Of a stretch of 64,000 nt of DNA, positions 41,070-49,206 are shown in pieces (position 1 is the stretch's first letter; each line of letters opens with the position of its first letter). The stretch is taken from NCBI RefSeq assembly GCF_038561935.1, contig NZ_CP102770.1, forward strand, positions 8,556,001 through 8,620,000, written 5' to 3'. The stretch comes from Myxococcus stipitatus. GTDB lineage: Bacteria; Myxococcota; Myxococcia; Myxococcales; Myxococcaceae. The notes below the pieces were generated by a model. It saw only the letters and a list, made by a program, of their open reading frames with translations, was not told the DNA's origin and did no database searches. The position numbers and the translations under genes were made by a program.

Positions 41070-42080
41070 TCAACTCACGACACGAAACCGGCGCCGATAC
41101 GCCGCCGGGGCAATCCCAATCTGTCTGCGCAAGGCCCGGTGAAGCGTCTCCACCGAGCCCAGCCCGCTGGCCGCGGCCACCTCCTCCAGCGGCTGGTCGG
41201 TGCTCTCCAACAAGCGACGGGCGACCTCCACCCGCGCGGCCTCGACATAGGCCGCGGGCGTCGTGCCCGTCTCCTGGCGGAACACCCGCGCGAACTGCCG
41301 CTCGCTCAGGCTCATCCGCGCCGCGAGCGTCGCCGCGGACAGGTCTCCATCCAGGTGCTCCGCGATGTACATCCGCAGGTCATCGATGTCCCGGCGTGAC
41401 GCCGGTGGACGGCTCAGCGGGACGGAGAACTGGCTCTGCCCCCCCTGGCGCTTGAGATACATGACCAGCTGGCGGGCCACCGCGAGCGCCACCTCTTCGC
41501 CCAGGTCCTCGGAGACCAGCGCCAGGGACAGGTCCATGCAGGCGCTGATGCCCGCCCCCGTCCAGATTCTCCCGCTCCGCACGAAGATGGGGTCGGGGTC
41601 CACGTTCACCTCCGGGTGGTCCGCCGCCAGCCGCTCCGCCGTCGACCAGTGCGTCGTGGCCGTCTTCCCGTCGAGCAGCCCGGCCGCCGCCAGCAGGTGC
41701 GCTCCCACGCAGACCGACGCCACCCGCCGGGCCAGCGGCGCGGCGGTCTTCAGCCAGGCCACCACGTCCGCGTCAATCCGAGGCGCCAGGCCGCTCGGCA
41801 GCACCTCCACCGCCCCGGGCACCAGCAGCGTGTCCACCACCCCGTCGACCTCCGCGAAGCAGAGGTCCGTCAGCAACCGCACGCCCGCGGAGGTCCTCAC
41901 CACCCCCGAGGTCGGCCCGGCGAGCTGCACCTGGTAGCCCGCCTTGCCTCCGGTCTCCCGGTTGGCCATGGCGAAGACCTCGGCGGGACCGGTGACATCC
42001 AGCAAGTCGACATCGGGGAAGACCGCGATGACGACGCGGCGGCGCGTGAACATGCCCTCATCGTCTTCATCGGACCCCAT
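41070..42080 (-). CDS. GlxA-type AraC regulator with DJ-1/PfpI domain
   Basis: A 336-aa protein if begun at the ATG at 42080; the ATG at 42053 (MFTRRRVVIAVFPDVDLLDVTGPAEVF) fits the family start and may be correct. Residues 10-190 are the class I amidotransferase-like domain, with the nucleophile elbow region VASVCVGAHLLAAAGLLDGKTATTHW. The C-terminal 110 residues are two AraC helix-turn-helix units (LSAATLAARMSLSERQFARVFRQETGTTPAAYVEAARVEVARRLL and LEEVAAASGLGSVETLHRALRRQIGIAPAAYRRRF). Such regulators sense small molecules and act as activators. It precedes the isochorismatase gene by 97 nt on the same strand, so that gene is the likely target. Confidence 0.92.
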   Translation of the reverse strand: MGSDEDDEGMFTRRRVVIAVFPDVDLLDVTGPAEVFAMANRETGGKAGYQVQLAGPTSGVVRTSAGVRLLTDLCFAEVDGVVDTLLVPGAVEVLPSGLAPRIDADVVAWLKTAAPLARRVASVCVGAHLLAAAGLLDGKTATTHWSTAERLAADHPEVNVDPDPIFVRSGRIWTGAGISACMDLSLALVSEDLGEEVALAVARQLVMYLKRQGGQSQFSVPLSRPPASRRDIDDLRMYIAEHLDGDLSAATLAARMSLSERQFARVFRQETGTTPAAYVEAARVEVARRLLESTDQPLEEVAAASGLGSVETLHRALRRQIGIAPAAYRRRFRVVS

Positions 42081-42340
42081 GTCCGCAATGACGATGTTCT
42101 GTCAGTTCCGGACACGACGGACAACGACAGGGCGCGTCGACTCCGCCTCTCATCGCAATGCGCTACCAGCAGGTGAAGACACCCGCGGTGGGACCTCTTG
42201 CTCTTTCTGGATGGCCCCCTCTCGCGTCAGTCCCCCCATCACAATCGGCGTGTGGCCCTTTGGCTTGCCGTATGTCTGATACATACTAACAGTGCGCGCA
42301 CCCCAATACCTAATCGCTAGGGGGCGAAGGAGGTCGCGAC
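42081..42340. promoter_or_regulatory. Control region upstream of the eCIS operon
   Basis: A 260-nt spacer between the divergent GlxA-type regulator and the first sheath gene, with no convincing coding frame. At 42270-42286 GTATGT and ACATAC form a perfect 6-bp dyad around CTGAT, in an AT-richer patch about 55 nt before the sheath start. AAGGAGG lies 7 nt before the GTG. The dyad is the best candidate for an operator or promoter element of the whole injection-system operon. No standard -35/-10 pair has good spacing there. Confidence 0.5.
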
Positions 42341-43927
42341 GTGCCCGTCCCGCTGCCTTATCCTGGTGTCCAAATCCAGGAGATTCCCGCCACCGTGCGC
42401 AGCATCGTCGGTGGCTCGACCTCGGTCACGGGCTTCGTGGGACGCGCGGCGCGCGGACACGTCGAGACCGCGACCCGCTGCTTCTCCTTCGACGACTTCG
42501 CGCGCAAGTTCGGTGGGCTGTGGGCTGACAGCACGCTGAGCTACGCCGTCTACCAGTACTACCAGAATGGAGGCACCGAGGCCGTCATCGTGCGGCTGGC
42601 ACCCGGTGCGCTGGCCGCGTCGGTCAGCCTGGCCACCGTCGCGGGAGGTGTCCCGGCCAACGTGGTGCTCGAGGCCGCGAACCCGGGAGACTGGGGCGAG
42701 AACCTCCGCGTCACCATCAGCGATCCCGCCGCCGGCGCGTTCGACCCGGCCGAGGTCAACCAGGTCTTCAACCTCTCCGTGCGGGAGGTCGACCCCGCGG
42801 CCCCGAACGACCCGAGCCGCGACCGGCTGCGCGAGAGCTTCCTCAACGTGTCCGTCTCCGACACCAGCTCGCGCGCGCTCAAGCGCGTGCTCGAGCAGGA
42901 GTCACAGCTGCTGCGGCTGAAGACGGGCAGCACGCACCGCCCGGCCAACACCACCAGCTCGCCGCTCACCAACGGCAGCGACGGCAGCGCGCTCACGGCC
43001 GCCGACTTCGTGAACGCCGCCGACCCGAACTTCGAGTCGGGGCACAAGGGCCTCTTCGCGCTCGACCGCGTGGACACGTTGAACATGCTCTGCCTGCCGC
43101 CGCTGGAGCGGACCGTCTCGCTCCCGGCGAGCGTCTGGACCGCGGCCGCGGCGTATTGCGAGAAGCGCTTCACGCTGCTGCTGGTCGACCCGCCCTCCTC
43201 CTGGAACAGCGTGACGGCCGCCGCCGCGCGCACGGGGCTGACGAGCCTGGTGAGCCAGAACGCCGCGTTCTACTTCCCCCTCGTCGTGATGCCAGACCCG
43301 CTGGCGGACGGGCGGCTCGCGAGCTTCGCGCCGTGTGGCTCCGTCGCCGGCGCCATCGCGCGCACCGACGCGGAGCGCGGACTCTGGAAGGCGCCCGCGG
43401 GACAGGACGTGGGCCTGCGCGGTGTCGAGGGCTTCAGCACCACGCTGACGGACGCATCCGCGCGGCTGGTCCTCAGCGACTCGCAATGCGGCACCCTCAA
43501 CCCCGCCGGCATCAACCCCTTGCGCGCCCTGGGCGGAGCGGGGCCCGTGGTGTGGGGCGCGCGCACGGCTCGCGGCGCGGACGTGCTCGCGTCCGAGTGG
43601 AAGTACGTGCCCGTGCGGCGGCTCGCGCTCTACATCGAGCAGAACCTCAAGGACGGCACGCGCTGGGCGGTGTTCGAGCCCAACGACGCGCCGCTGTGGA
43701 GCCAGCTGCGCCTGTCCGTCGGCGCCTTCATGCACCAGCTCTTCCGGCGCGGTGCGTTCAAGGGCCAGCGTCCGCAGGAGGCCTACTTCGTCAAGTGTGA
43801 CTCGGAGACGACGACGTTCGCGGACCAGGACCGCGGCACCGTCAACGTGGTCGTCGGCTTCGCGCCGCTGAAGCCCGCCGAGTTCGTCATCCTCCAGTTC
43901 CAGCAGATCACCCGCGCGACCACCTGA
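42341..43927 (+). CDS. eCIS contractile sheath protein 1
   Basis: A 528-aa sheath subunit that surrounds the inner tube and drives injection by contraction. The GTG start is preceded by AAGGAGG. The N-terminus PYPGVQIQEIPATVRSIVGGSTSVTGFVGRAARG is the typical sheath arm of Afp/PVC-type systems, with FGGLWADSTLSYAVYQYYQNGGTEAVIVRL behind it. The C-terminal core is KYVPVRRLALYIEQNLKDGTRWAVFEPNDAPLWSQLRLSVGAFMHQLFRRGAFKG. The middle (about residues 85-260) is the more variable surface domain. It is the first gene of the operon and is followed after 14 nt by a second sheath. Confidence 0.93.
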   Translation: MPVPLPYPGVQIQEIPATVRSIVGGSTSVTGFVGRAARGHVETATRCFSFDDFARKFGGLWADSTLSYAVYQYYQNGGTEAVIVRLAPGALAASVSLATVAGGVPANVVLEAANPGDWGENLRVTISDPAAGAFDPAEVNQVFNLSVREVDPAAPNDPSRDRLRESFLNVSVSDTSSRALKRVLEQESQLLRLKTGSTHRPANTTSSPLTNGSDGSALTAADFVNAADPNFESGHKGLFALDRVDTLNMLCLPPLERTVSLPASVWTAAAAYCEKRFTLLLVDPPSSWNSVTAAAARTGLTSLVSQNAAFYFPLVVMPDPLADGRLASFAPCGSVAGAIARTDAERGLWKAPAGQDVGLRGVEGFSTTLTDASARLVLSDSQCGTLNPAGINPLRALGGAGPVVWGARTARGADVLASEWKYVPVRRLALYIEQNLKDGTRWAVFEPNDAPLWSQLRLSVGAFMHQLFRRGAFKGQRPQEAYFVKCDSETTTFADQDRGTVNVVVGFAPLKPAEFVILQFQQITRATT

Positions 43928-43941
43928 GCCGAGGCCGAATC

Positions 43942-45801
43942 ATGCCCGCCAATCTCGCAGCGCCAGGCGTCTACATCGAGGAGCTTCCGAGCGGAGTGCG
44001 CACCATCACCGGTGTCTCCACCTCCGTCACGGCCTTCATCGGACGCGCGCGGCGCGGCCCGGTCAATCACGCCACGCCCATCTCCTCGTGGGCCGACTTC
44101 GAGCGCGGCTTCGGGGGCCTGTGGAACCAGGGTGAGCTGGGCCACACCGTCAGCCAGTTCTTCCAGAACGGCGGGCGCGAAGCCGTCATCGTCCGCGTCG
44201 ACAATGGCTCGGCGACGGCCGGGGCCTCGGTGCCGGGGGGAATGGTGCTCGCGGTCAGCCCCCAGATCGCCGCGCGCGCGGGTTTCCACCACCTGCGCGT
44301 GACAGTGGCCCACGGCGGCTCACCCGGCGCGTACGACCTCACCCTCCAAGCCGAGGACGTGGCCAACGCCGTCCTGCAGGACGACACGAACCCGAACAAG
44401 CTGCCCTTCTCGCGCACCGTCTCGCTGACGGTGGGCAGTGACCCGACGGCGGCCATCGCGGCGCCCGCGGCCACGAGCCCCGCGATTCCGCTCGCGGCCC
44501 TCGTCGGTCCCGGGCCCAGCGCACGCCCCACGGCCGGCGCCACGCTGAGCAACGGCGTCGAGGTGCGGCTGCCCGTCGCCTCCACGCTCAACGTCGTCGC
44601 GGCCAACGAGGGGAGCTGGGCCAACGGCGTCGTCGTCACCCTCCTCCGTGACGCGAGCAGCACCACGTTCGGCCTCCAGGCGCAGCGCTTCGACGCCACC
44701 GGCCGCGAGCTGGAGAACGAGGTCTACTACAACCTCGTGCTGACGCCCGGCGCGCCCACCTACGTGGGGGATGTGCTCGCGAGCCGCTCCTCGCTCATCC
44801 GACTCAGCGGGAATCCGGGCGCGCTGCCGCTCACCACCGCGAGCGCTACCCTCTCGGGCGGCACGGACGGCAACCCTCCCACCATCGCCCAGTACACGGG
44901 CAGCGAGGCGAGCCGCACGGGCCTGCATGCGCTGGAGGAGCTCGACGTCGTCAACCTCCTGTGTGTGCCGTTCCCGAGCAGCGTCTCCGTGGTCACCGAG
45001 GCCGACCGCACCGGCTTCTGGAGCGGCACGGCGCTGCCCTGGTGCCGGACACGCGGGGCCTTCGCCATCATCGACCCGCCTCCGTCGTGGTCGACCTTCG
45101 ACGCGGTCAACTCCAGCCTGTCGAACGGCACCGGCTGGATGAGCCAGCTGCGCTCTCCGCATGGCGCGCAGTACTTCCCCACGGTGCTCGCCCCCGACCC
45201 GCTGCAACAGAACCGGCTGCGGGCGTTTCCGCCCTGCGGCGTGGTGGCGGGTGTCATCGCGCGCACGGATGCGACTCGCGGCGTCTGGAAGGCGCCCGCG
45301 GGCCTGGACGCGACGCTCGCGGGCGTGCTCGACCTGAGCGTCCCACTCACCGACGGCGAGCAGGGGGTGCTCAACCGCGAGGGCGTCAACTGCCTGCGCG
45401 GGTTCCCGGGCATGGGCCGCGTGGCGTGGGGCGCTCGCACGCTGCTGGGCCAGGACAAGTCCGCGTCGGAGTGGAAGTACGTGCCGGTGCGGCGGCTGGC
45501 CAGCTACCTGGAGCAGAGCCTGCTGCGTGGCTCGCGCTGGGCGGTGTTCGAGGGCAACGACGAGCCGCTCTGGAGCCAGCTGCGGCTCAACGTCGGCGCG
45601 TTCCTGCACCAGCTCTTCCGGCAAGGCGCCTTCGCGGGCCGCACTCCGACGGACTCCTACTTCGTTCGCTGCGACAAGAACACGACCACCCAGGCGGACA
45701 TCGACGCCGGCATCGTCAACGTGCTCATCGGCTTCGCGCCGGTGAAGCCCGCGGAGTTCGTGGTCCTCAAGATTCAGCAGCTCGCGGGCCAGGGCGTATG
45801 A
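43942..45801 (+). CDS. eCIS contractile sheath protein 2
   Basis: A 619-aa paralog of the first sheath. The arm PGVYIEELPSGVRTITGVSTSVTAFIGRARRG and the C-terminal core KYVPVRRLASYLEQSLLRGSRWAVFEGNDEPLWSQLRLNVGAFLHQLFRQGAF align throughout. It is about 90 residues longer, and the extra length lies in the middle surface domain (about residues 90-330). Tandem sheath paralogs are usual in eCIS. One is generally the bulk sheath, while another contacts the baseplate or decorates the surface. Confidence 0.93.
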   Translation: MPANLAAPGVYIEELPSGVRTITGVSTSVTAFIGRARRGPVNHATPISSWADFERGFGGLWNQGELGHTVSQFFQNGGREAVIVRVDNGSATAGASVPGGMVLAVSPQIAARAGFHHLRVTVAHGGSPGAYDLTLQAEDVANAVLQDDTNPNKLPFSRTVSLTVGSDPTAAIAAPAATSPAIPLAALVGPGPSARPTAGATLSNGVEVRLPVASTLNVVAANEGSWANGVVVTLLRDASSTTFGLQAQRFDATGRELENEVYYNLVLTPGAPTYVGDVLASRSSLIRLSGNPGALPLTTASATLSGGTDGNPPTIAQYTGSEASRTGLHALEELDVVNLLCVPFPSSVSVVTEADRTGFWSGTALPWCRTRGAFAIIDPPPSWSTFDAVNSSLSNGTGWMSQLRSPHGAQYFPTVLAPDPLQQNRLRAFPPCGVVAGVIARTDATRGVWKAPAGLDATLAGVLDLSVPLTDGEQGVLNREGVNCLRGFPGMGRVAWGARTLLGQDKSASEWKYVPVRRLASYLEQSLLRGSRWAVFEGNDEPLWSQLRLNVGAFLHQLFRQGAFAGRTPTDSYFVRCDKNTTTQADIDAGIVNVLIGFAPVKPAEFVVLKIQQLAGQGV

Positions 45802-45859
45802 GTCGCGGCCGGCCCGCGCCGATGGCGTTCTCTCTCTTCATTGACTCCTAGAGGTCTCC

Positions 45860-46381
45860 ATGCCCGCCTTCTCGGTCAATACCCAGCGCTTCGACCCCTA
45901 CAAGAACTTCAAGTTCCGCGTGAAGTGGGACGGCCGCTACGTCGCCGGGGTCAGCAAGGTGAGTGCCCTCAAGCGCACCACGGAGGTCGTGGAGCACCGC
46001 AACGGCGGCGACCCGTCCAGCGCGCGCAAGTCCCCCGGCCAGACGAAGTGGGAGGCCATCACGCTCGAGCGCGGCGTCACGCACGACGTCGAGTTCGAGC
46101 GCTGGGCCAACAAGGTCTGGCGGCTGGGCGCGGGACTGGGCGCGGAAGTGTCCCTCGCCGACTTCCGCAAGGACATCATCCTGGAGGTCTACAACGAGGC
46201 CGGACAGAACGTCCTCGCGTACAAGATCTATCGCTGCTGGGTGTCCGAGCTGCAGGAGCTGTCCGAGCTCGACGCCAGCGCCAACGGCATCGCCATCCAG
46301 TCGCTCAAGCTGGAGCACGAGGGCTGGGAGCGCGATGTGTCGGTCGTCGAGCCGACCGAGCCCTCGAACTCCGACGCATGA
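45860..46381 (+). CDS. eCIS inner tube protein
   Basis: A 173-aa protein of the T4 gp19-like/conserved phage tail region family (Afp1/Afp5, Pvc1-like). The ATG is preceded by AGAGGT. Diagnostic stretches are FRVKWDGRYVAGVSKVSALKRTTEVVEHRNGGDPSSARKSPGQTKWEAITLERG and LEVYNEAGQNVLAYKIYRCWVSELQELSELDASANGIAIQSLKLEHEGW. It forms the hexameric rings of the inner tube through which cargo leaves. It is the only ordinary tube gene in the window, although many eCIS encode two or three. It is coupled to the next gene by ATGA. Confidence 0.93.
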   Translation: MPAFSVNTQRFDPYKNFKFRVKWDGRYVAGVSKVSALKRTTEVVEHRNGGDPSSARKSPGQTKWEAITLERGVTHDVEFERWANKVWRLGAGLGAEVSLADFRKDIILEVYNEAGQNVLAYKIYRCWVSELQELSELDASANGIAIQSLKLEHEGWERDVSVVEPTEPSNSDA

Positions 46382-47160
46382 GTCCTGCGCGGAACGACGG
46401 ACAGCCACCGCCGGGCACGCACCGCCTGGTGGGACCGGTCCGGCCTCTGCATGCCGCCACGCTGCTCGTCGCCTGGGAGCAGGGGCAACGCGAGGGCCCG
46501 GTCGAACGCGCGCTCACGCTGCTCGGCCAGGCGCTGCCGGAGACACCTCGCGAGGTGCTGGCCGCGCTGACCATCGGCGAACGCGATGGGTTGCTGCTCG
46601 CGCTGCGCATGGGGATGTTCGGACCGACCGCGCCCTGCGTGGTGGGTTGCCCCCGGTGCGATGAGACACTCGAGCTGGAGCTCTCGCTCGCCGACTTCTC
46701 GCTGCCACCGCCCGTCGAGACCGAGTCGGTCATCCGCTTCGAGGGGTTGAGCCTGGGGGTGCGCGCCCCGACGAGCCAGGACCTCCTCGACGTGCGCCGG
46801 GCCGGTGACGCGACGGCGCTGGCGGCGGCGCTGCTGGAGCGCTGCGCTCGCGTGACGGAGGGCGCGGAGCCCGGGGCCCTCGTTCCGGCGCACGCGGCCG
46901 AGGCCGTGGCGGCGGAGATGGCTCGGCTGGACCCGCAGGCGGAGCTTCGACTCGAGCTGTCGTGCGCGGCCTGCTCCACGGACTTCTCCACCGTGTTCGA
47001 CGTGGTCGCCTATCTCTGGCAGGAGGTGGAGACCGCGGCACAGCGGCTGCTGTTGGAGGTGGACCTGCTCGCACGGAGTTATGGGTGGTCGGAGCGCGAC
47101 ATCCTGGCACTCACGCCCACACGGCGGCGTGCTTACTTGCGTCTGACGGGCATGGCATGA
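46378..47160 (+). CDS. eCIS assembly protein with two CxxC pairs
   Basis: A 260-aa protein whose ATG overlaps the tube stop. It has a possible zinc site built from two distant knuckles: Cys87/Cys91/Cys94 (CVVGCPRC) and Cys196/Cys199 (SCAACSTDF), about 100 residues apart. LALRMGMFGP precedes the first knuckle and SYGWSERDILALTPTRRRAYLRL ends the protein. This Trp-Ser-Glu-x-Asp-Ile-Leu end is what phage baseplate chaperone/T4 gp28-like proteins show. It is expected to help build the baseplate or tube rather than be a cargo. The family assignment is by pattern and position. Confidence 0.7.
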   Translation: MSPARNDGQPPPGTHRLVGPVRPLHAATLLVAWEQGQREGPVERALTLLGQALPETPREVLAALTIGERDGLLLALRMGMFGPTAPCVVGCPRCDETLELELSLADFSLPPPVETESVIRFEGLSLGVRAPTSQDLLDVRRAGDATALAAALLERCARVTEGAEPGALVPAHAAEAVAAEMARLDPQAELRLELSCAACSTDFSTVFDVVAYLWQEVETAAQRLLLEVDLLARSYGWSERDILALTPTRRRAYLRLTGMA

Positions 47161-47173
47161 AGGGAGGTGCGCC

Positions 47174-47995
47174 ATGAACTTCCTGTTCACCCTCGCCGCG
47201 CGCTCGCTCTCATCGCTGCCCGTGGCGGAGCCGCCGCGCGTGCCCTTCGTGAGCAGCTTTCCCGATGGCCCGCTGCTCGCGCCCCAGCCCGACGCCTCCG
47301 TGCCCACGTCCGTGCCGCCATCCCGGGCTGAAGCGCGAAAGGCCGCGCTCGACGTCGCGCCCGTGCGCCCTCCCCCCATCGCGCCCCCCGCTCCGCCCGC
47401 GCCTCACGTGCCCCCCTCCGTGCGCACGGTGGAGACGCCGCGCCCGGTGAACGAGGCTCCGCGCGCCGAGCCGGCGCCCCGCCCTCCGCCTCACCCGCTC
47501 GAGCACGTGGTGGAGCGACGGGTCTCCTCACCTTCCATCGAGGTCCAGGAGCGCCCGGCGCCGGTGATGCCCAGGCCGCCCTCCGTCATGGTGGGTGACG
47601 CGCCCGAGGCGTCTCCCATCCAGGAGCGCATCGAGCGGCATCACACGCTCGAGCGCATCATCGAGCGGTTGCGAGAGGCCAGCGCGGCCCCCGAGGCTCG
47701 CGCCGTCGCGGCTCCGGCCCGGGCTCCCGCGCCGCCGAGGCCCCCGCCTCCCGTGCCCTTCGAGCCCGCGCGCCGTGCCCCACCCGAGCGCGCGGAGCAG
47801 GCGGCTCCCGTGGCCCCCCCTGGCGCGGCCCTTCCGCCCGCGCCGCAGCCCCAGGTGCAGGTCTCCATCGGGCGACTCATCGTTCGCGTCCAGACGCCGC
47901 CGCGCGCCGCTTCCAGTGAGCCCGTGCGCCCGGCCACACCGGGCCTGTCGCTCGAGGCCTACACGGCCGCGCGCCGCCGCGGAGGTTCGACATGA
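47174..47995 (+). CDS. eCIS proline-rich protein of unknown function
   Basis: A 273-aa protein. Most of it (residues 18-225) is Pro/Ala/Arg-rich and must be disordered (PPPIAPPAPPAPHVPPSVRT). A short possible helix stands in the middle (SPIQERIERHHTLERIIERLREAS, about residues 147-170). The C-terminal 50 residues are ordered: VQVSIGRLIVRVQTPPR, then PGLSLEAYTAARRRGG. A short IGR-I/L-x-VR plus LSLEAY element with a preceding disordered tract is a recurring small gene next to the DUF4255 gene in eCIS loci. The stop overlaps the next start by ATGA. The role is unknown; it may be an assembly tether. Confidence 0.65.
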   Translation: MNFLFTLAARSLSSLPVAEPPRVPFVSSFPDGPLLAPQPDASVPTSVPPSRAEARKAALDVAPVRPPPIAPPAPPAPHVPPSVRTVETPRPVNEAPRAEPAPRPPPHPLEHVVERRVSSPSIEVQERPAPVMPRPPSVMVGDAPEASPIQERIERHHTLERIIERLREASAAPEARAVAAPARAPAPPRPPPPVPFEPARRAPPERAEQAAPVAPPGAALPPAPQPQVQVSIGRLIVRVQTPPRAASSEPVRPATPGLSLEAYTAARRRGGST

Positions 47996-49206
47996 GCAAC
48001 TCACTGGCCATCGCCACGGTGACGGGCACGCTCATCACCCGCATCAAGGGGCTGCTCAACGGCGCCAACCTCACGGAGATGGGCATTCGCGCCGGGCATC
48101 CGACGGCGTCCAACAACGACTCCGGCGTCTACGTGACGCTCTACCACCTCGCCCCCAACGCGGCGCTGCGCAACGCCGACCTCCCCACCCGGCGCTCCAG
48201 CGGAGAGACCGCTCGGCGGCCCGTGCTCGCGCTCAACCTCCGCTACCTCCTGTCGTTCATCGGAGACCCGGAGAAGTTCGAGGCCGAGCGGCTCGCGGGG
48301 CTCGTGCTCGCCGACCTGCACGCGCGCCCGCTGCTGGGCGCGGATGAAATCACGACGTACCTCGGCTCCCTCGACCCGTCGCACTACCTGCGCCAGTCCG
48401 ACCTCGCGCGTCAGTCCGAGCCCATCAAGCTCTCGCCCATCAACGCCGACGCCGAGGAGCTCTCTCGCGTGTGGGGCCTGGCGAACCAGAGCTTCTTCGC
48501 GCTGTCCATGGCATGGGAGGCCACCGTCGTGCTGCTCGACGGCACCGTGGAGCCGACGGAGTCCTTGCCGGTCGCGAGCACGGGCCTCGCCGTCGTGCAG
48601 GCCCCGGTGCCTCGGCTCTCGCGCCTGTATGAGCGCGCCAGTCGTCAGGCGGTGGTGGCGGACTCGGACACGCTCGTCATCGAGGGGGAGCAGCTGCTCG
48701 GGCAGCACTCGCGGCTGTTCATCGGCGGCGGCAGCGTCAACCTGACTCCCTCTCACGTGAAGGGCCGTGCGCTCGAGGTGGACCTGTCGTCCGTCTCGGG
48801 GCTCGTCCCGGGCGTCCTCCCCGTCGTCGTGGAGCATCGAGTGGCCGTGCCCGGAGCGGCGGGGGATGGGATGCGCCCCGCCGCGCTCTCCAACGCGCTC
48901 GCCGTGATGCTGCGGCCGACGCTCGGCGCGCTCAGCAGCGAAGGCACCCTGCCCTCTCGGAAGGTCCGCATCCCGATGACACCTCTTCCGAAGGTGGACC
49001 AGTCCGTCCAGCTGTCGCTCGAGTCGACCACCACCAGCGCGCGTCACACGAGCAGGACCTTCACCCTCCAGGGTGGGCAGGTGCTGTTCGACGTGCCGGG
49101 CCTCGCCACGGGGACGTACCTGGTGCGGGTGTCGGTGGACGGGGCGACCAGCGCGCTGACCATGACCGGGGGCGAGTACACCGGTCCGACGGTGACGGTG
49201 CCATGA
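47992..49206 (+). CDS. DUF4255-domain tail terminator/cap (Afp16/Pvc16-like)
   Basis: A 404-aa protein. The first 190 residues are the DUF4255 (Pvc16 N-terminal) domain: LAIATVTGTLITRIKGLLNG, VYVTLYHLAPNAALRNADLPTRRSSG, PVLALNLRYLLSFIGDPEKFEAERLAGLVLADLHARPLL, then PINADAEELSRVWGLANQSFFALSMAWEATVVLLDG. Homologs cap the distal end of the sheath and tube and fix particle length. The C-terminal half (residues 215-404) is beta-rich, with IPT/Ig-like pattern (LVIEGEQLLGQHSRLFIGGGSV, GTYLVRVSVDGATSALTM), which may be exposed at the particle end. It is coupled on both sides by ATGA. Confidence 0.9.
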   Translation: MSNSLAIATVTGTLITRIKGLLNGANLTEMGIRAGHPTASNNDSGVYVTLYHLAPNAALRNADLPTRRSSGETARRPVLALNLRYLLSFIGDPEKFEAERLAGLVLADLHARPLLGADEITTYLGSLDPSHYLRQSDLARQSEPIKLSPINADAEELSRVWGLANQSFFALSMAWEATVVLLDGTVEPTESLPVASTGLAVVQAPVPRLSRLYERASRQAVVADSDTLVIEGEQLLGQHSRLFIGGGSVNLTPSHVKGRALEVDLSSVSGLVPGVLPVVVEHRVAVPGAAGDGMRPAALSNALAVMLRPTLGALSSEGTLPSRKVRIPMTPLPKVDQSVQLSLESTTTSARHTSRTFTLQGGQVLFDVPGLATGTYLVRVSVDGATSALTMTGGEYTGPTVTVP

